7,572 bases of DNA from Allobaculum sp. GTDB taxonomy: Bacteria > Bacillota_I > Bacilli_A > Erysipelotrichales > Erysipelotrichaceae. A model generated the notes under the pieces. It was not told where the DNA came from. It ran no database searches and saw only the letters and a list, made by a program, of their open reading frames with translations. Of the stretch, positions 6,250-7,572 are shown piece after piece; positions within the stretch are counted from its first letter, which is position 1; each line of letters starts with the position of its first letter. Location: assembly GCA_014803815.1 (NCBI GenBank), contig JAAVAY010000049.1, positions 1 through 7,572 of the forward strand, given 5' to 3'. The position numbers and the translations under genes are program-made.

Positions 6250-7469
6250 AAAAATGACTCCTTTTGATGTGTGACATTCCAAGCATGCTCTTTTTTGATC
6301 TCCTCAAGTAAGATAGGATCAAGAAAGAGCTTCAAAGCACTCAAGGCGGAAGCTTTAGCAGCCAGCGACACGAATTCTAAGCCTTTGGATGAGCAAGATG
6401 CGGCGACCATATCCGAAGAATGACCAGCAATGGGATGATCGCTAATGGAAAGGCAAGGCTGAATGGTCGGAACCACTTGAGAAATATTTCCCACATCCGA
6501 ACTTCCAGGTGCGGCTTTAAAAGTTTGTGGTTCTACCTCTTCCCCAAGGCTTTCTAAGATGGAAGCAAACAGGGCATCAAATTTAGGAGTAAGGACCATA
6601 TTTTCTACCAAATTTTGATACAACTCCATCGATCCTTGACATCCAGTCGCTAGGGCGACTCCATTTACAATATTTTGAACTTTTTCCCAAACGTCTTGTA
6701 AAGTGGCTGGATCCTGGGCACGGAGATAATATTTGGATTGTGTGAAGTCAGGAATGACGTTTGGAGCTGTTCCGCCTTGGGTAATGATTCCATGAATTCG
6801 CACGGTGTTTGGAAGTTGTTGCCGCAATACGGAAATTGCATTGTAAACCATGATTTGCGCATCAAGAGCATTGATTCCTTCTTCAGGACATCCGGCTGCA
6901 TGAGCACTTTTACCATGAAATTCAATATCAATAGGAGCACAAGAGAAATTGCGACTCGAAAGCGAATGAGTAGGACGACCGCTGGGATGAACGCCAATCG
7001 CAAAATCAACATCCTCTAAATATCCCTTTTGAACAAAACTTCCTTTCGCACTTCCCTTTTCTCCTCCTTCTTCTCCAGGCGTTCCATAGACGCGAATTTC
7101 TCCGCCAATTTCATCAATAATTTCTTTTAAAGTAGCCCCCGCTAAGCAGGAAGCAGCACCATATAAGTTATGACCACATCCATGGCCCAATCCAACAAGC
7201 GCATCATATTCCGCTAAAAATACGACTATAGGCCCTGGAAGGGGAGATTTATATCGAGCCACAAAGCCAGTGCGATGACCTGCGGCTGGAAGTTCAATTT
7301 CAAAGCCTTCTTCTTTTAGAGCTTGGCTTAACACTTCACTCGCGAAAAATTCGTAGTTGCTGACTTCAGGTTTTTGGTGAATTTGTAAGGCCAAATCTTG
7401 GTAAGGAAGAGACTTATCATGAGCAATTTGAATAATTTTTTCTTCAAGAGAGGACATATCTCTTTCCAT
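6246..7469 (-). CDS. M20-family metallo-amidohydrolase (ACY1L2/AbgB-like)
   Basis: This 407-aa enzyme belongs to the zinc-type peptidases that cleave amide bonds of N-acyl amino acids or small peptides, probably in the cytoplasm as no signal peptide is seen. Metal-site candidates are Cys98 and His100 in GHGCGHNLYGAA (95-106), Glu133/Glu134 in GTPGEEGGEKG (129-139), His161 in GVHPSGRPT, and His350 in DHPIAGHSSDM. The lid/dimerisation domain starts at FHGKSAHAAGCPEEGINALD (184-203) and ends near 295. The GHGCGHNLYG block is typical of the PM20D2/AbgB-like branch rather than of succinyl-diaminopimelate desuccinylase or carboxypeptidase G2. The exact substrate is unknown; with a methionine importer and LysR gene downstream, an N-acylated or peptide-bound sulfur amino acid is a reasonable inference. 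Two starts are possible: ATG 7469 (AAGGA 4 nt upstream) and ATG 7457 (403 aa, weaker site). Confidence 0.9.
   Translation of the reverse strand: MERDMSSLEEKIIQIAHDKSLPYQDLALQIHQKPEVSNYEFFASEVLSQALKEEGFEIELPAAGHRTGFVARYKSPLPGPIVVFLAEYDALVGLGHGCGHNLYGAASCLAGATLKEIIDEIGGEIRVYGTPGEEGGEKGSAKGSFVQKGYLEDVDFAIGVHPSGRPTHSLSSRNFSCAPIDIEFHGKSAHAAGCPEEGINALDAQIMVYNAISVLRQQLPNTVRIHGIITQGGTAPNVIPDFTQSKYYLRAQDPATLQDVWEKVQNIVNGVALATGCQGSMELYQNLVENMVLTPKFDALFASILESLGEEVEPQTFKAAPGSSDVGNISQVVPTIQPCLSISDHPIAGHSSDMVAASCSSKGLEFVSLAAKASALSALKLFLDPILLEEIKKEHAWNVTHQKESFF
6258..6265 (-). promoter_or_regulatory. Ribosome binding site for the TTG start of the LysR gene
   Basis: AAAAGGAG on the minus strand lies 8 nt before the TTG at 6249-6247, inside the end of the amidohydrolase gene. 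No ATG or GTG is better placed, so this site decides the start. Confidence 0.75.
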
Positions 7470-7495
7470 CCTTTCCTTTTTGGAATGATGTTATT

Positions 7496-7523
7496 TTGAC
7501 AGAGAGCCTTAAAGCTGCATAAT
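7496..7523 (+). promoter_or_regulatory. Candidate sigma-A promoter reading out of the window
   Basis: A perfect TTGACA (7496-7501) is followed after 16 nt by CATAAT (7518-7523), a five-of-six match to TATAAT. It points right, divergent from the amidohydrolase, so it would serve a gene beginning beyond the window edge. An overlapping leftward promoter for the amidohydrolase unit is expected in the same 100 bases, but I could not place one convincingly. Confidence 0.5.
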
Positions 7524-7530
7524 TCGAAAA

Positions 7531-7544
7531 ATTCAGATCTGGAT
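7531..7544. promoter_or_regulatory. Near-perfect 14-bp dyad, possible operator
   Basis: ATTCAGATCTGGAT is a palindrome with a single mismatched pair, centred on CAGATCTG. It lies just after the -10 of the candidate rightward promoter and about 65 bp upstream of the amidohydrolase start, a position where a regulator could act on both directions. There is no second copy in the window to support this. Confidence 0.25.
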
Positions 7545-7572
7545 AAAAGTTTTTTTTATACCCATTACGGTT

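Noticed and set aside
6665..7012. Minus-strand open frame of 115 codons inside the amidohydrolase
   Set aside because: It is an out-of-frame shadow of a well-conserved M20 gene, with no start signal or recognisable motif.
7552..7572. T-rich tract at the right edge as a terminator
   Set aside because: No stable stem precedes it; the neighbouring dyad is 7-8 bases away and short, so I treat the tract as AT-rich promoter-region sequence.

Overview
The window looks like chromosomal DNA of a low-G+C Gram-positive bacterium (Bacillota, possibly Lactobacillales or a relative). The reasons are the AT-rich third codon positions, strong AGGAGG-type ribosome binding sites, frequent TTG codons including one probable TTG start, tightly overlapping genes and a lipoprotein-type binding protein. 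No genus can be named from the sequence alone. All genes point to sulfur amino acid and thiol metabolism, in two convergent transcription units separated by back-to-back terminators.

Left unit, plus strand (1 to about 2227). The window opens inside the last 18 codons of a cysteine synthase / cystathionine beta-synthase family gene. A stand-alone glutamate-cysteine ligase follows (430 aa from the better start), and overlapping it by 8 nt is a YafJ/EgtC-type class II glutamine amidotransferase. A strong intrinsic terminator ends the unit. Read together: cysteine is made, joined to glutamate as gamma-glutamylcysteine, and an enzyme of a fold that attacks gamma-glutamyl amides is produced from the same message. 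No glutathione synthetase is visible.

Right unit, minus strand (7469 down to 2395). In transcription order it holds an M20-family amidohydrolase, a LysR-type regulator whose probable TTG start overlaps the amidohydrolase stop as TTGA, a 166-bp gap with a weak dyad, then the methionine ABC importer genes metN and a metI-metQ fusion overlapping by 8 nt, and a terminator. This resembles uptake plus intracellular deacylation of a methionine-like compound or peptide under a dedicated regulator. At the right edge a plausible plus-strand promoter fires out of the window, so a divergent gene probably starts just beyond it.

The most unusual object is the metI-metQ gene. The permease and substrate-binding protein are one open reading frame, with a lipoprotein-type signal and lipobox cysteine buried in the middle. 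The binding-protein part is also circularly permuted: the segment that is normally the second half of MetQ comes first, then a new linker of about 29 residues, then the normal first half, and the protein stops at the place where a normal MetQ would cross into its second lobe. If the fold is otherwise normal, each lobe is contiguous and the two are joined by one hinge strand instead of two. I do not recall this arrangement as a described MetQ architecture, but I could not search.
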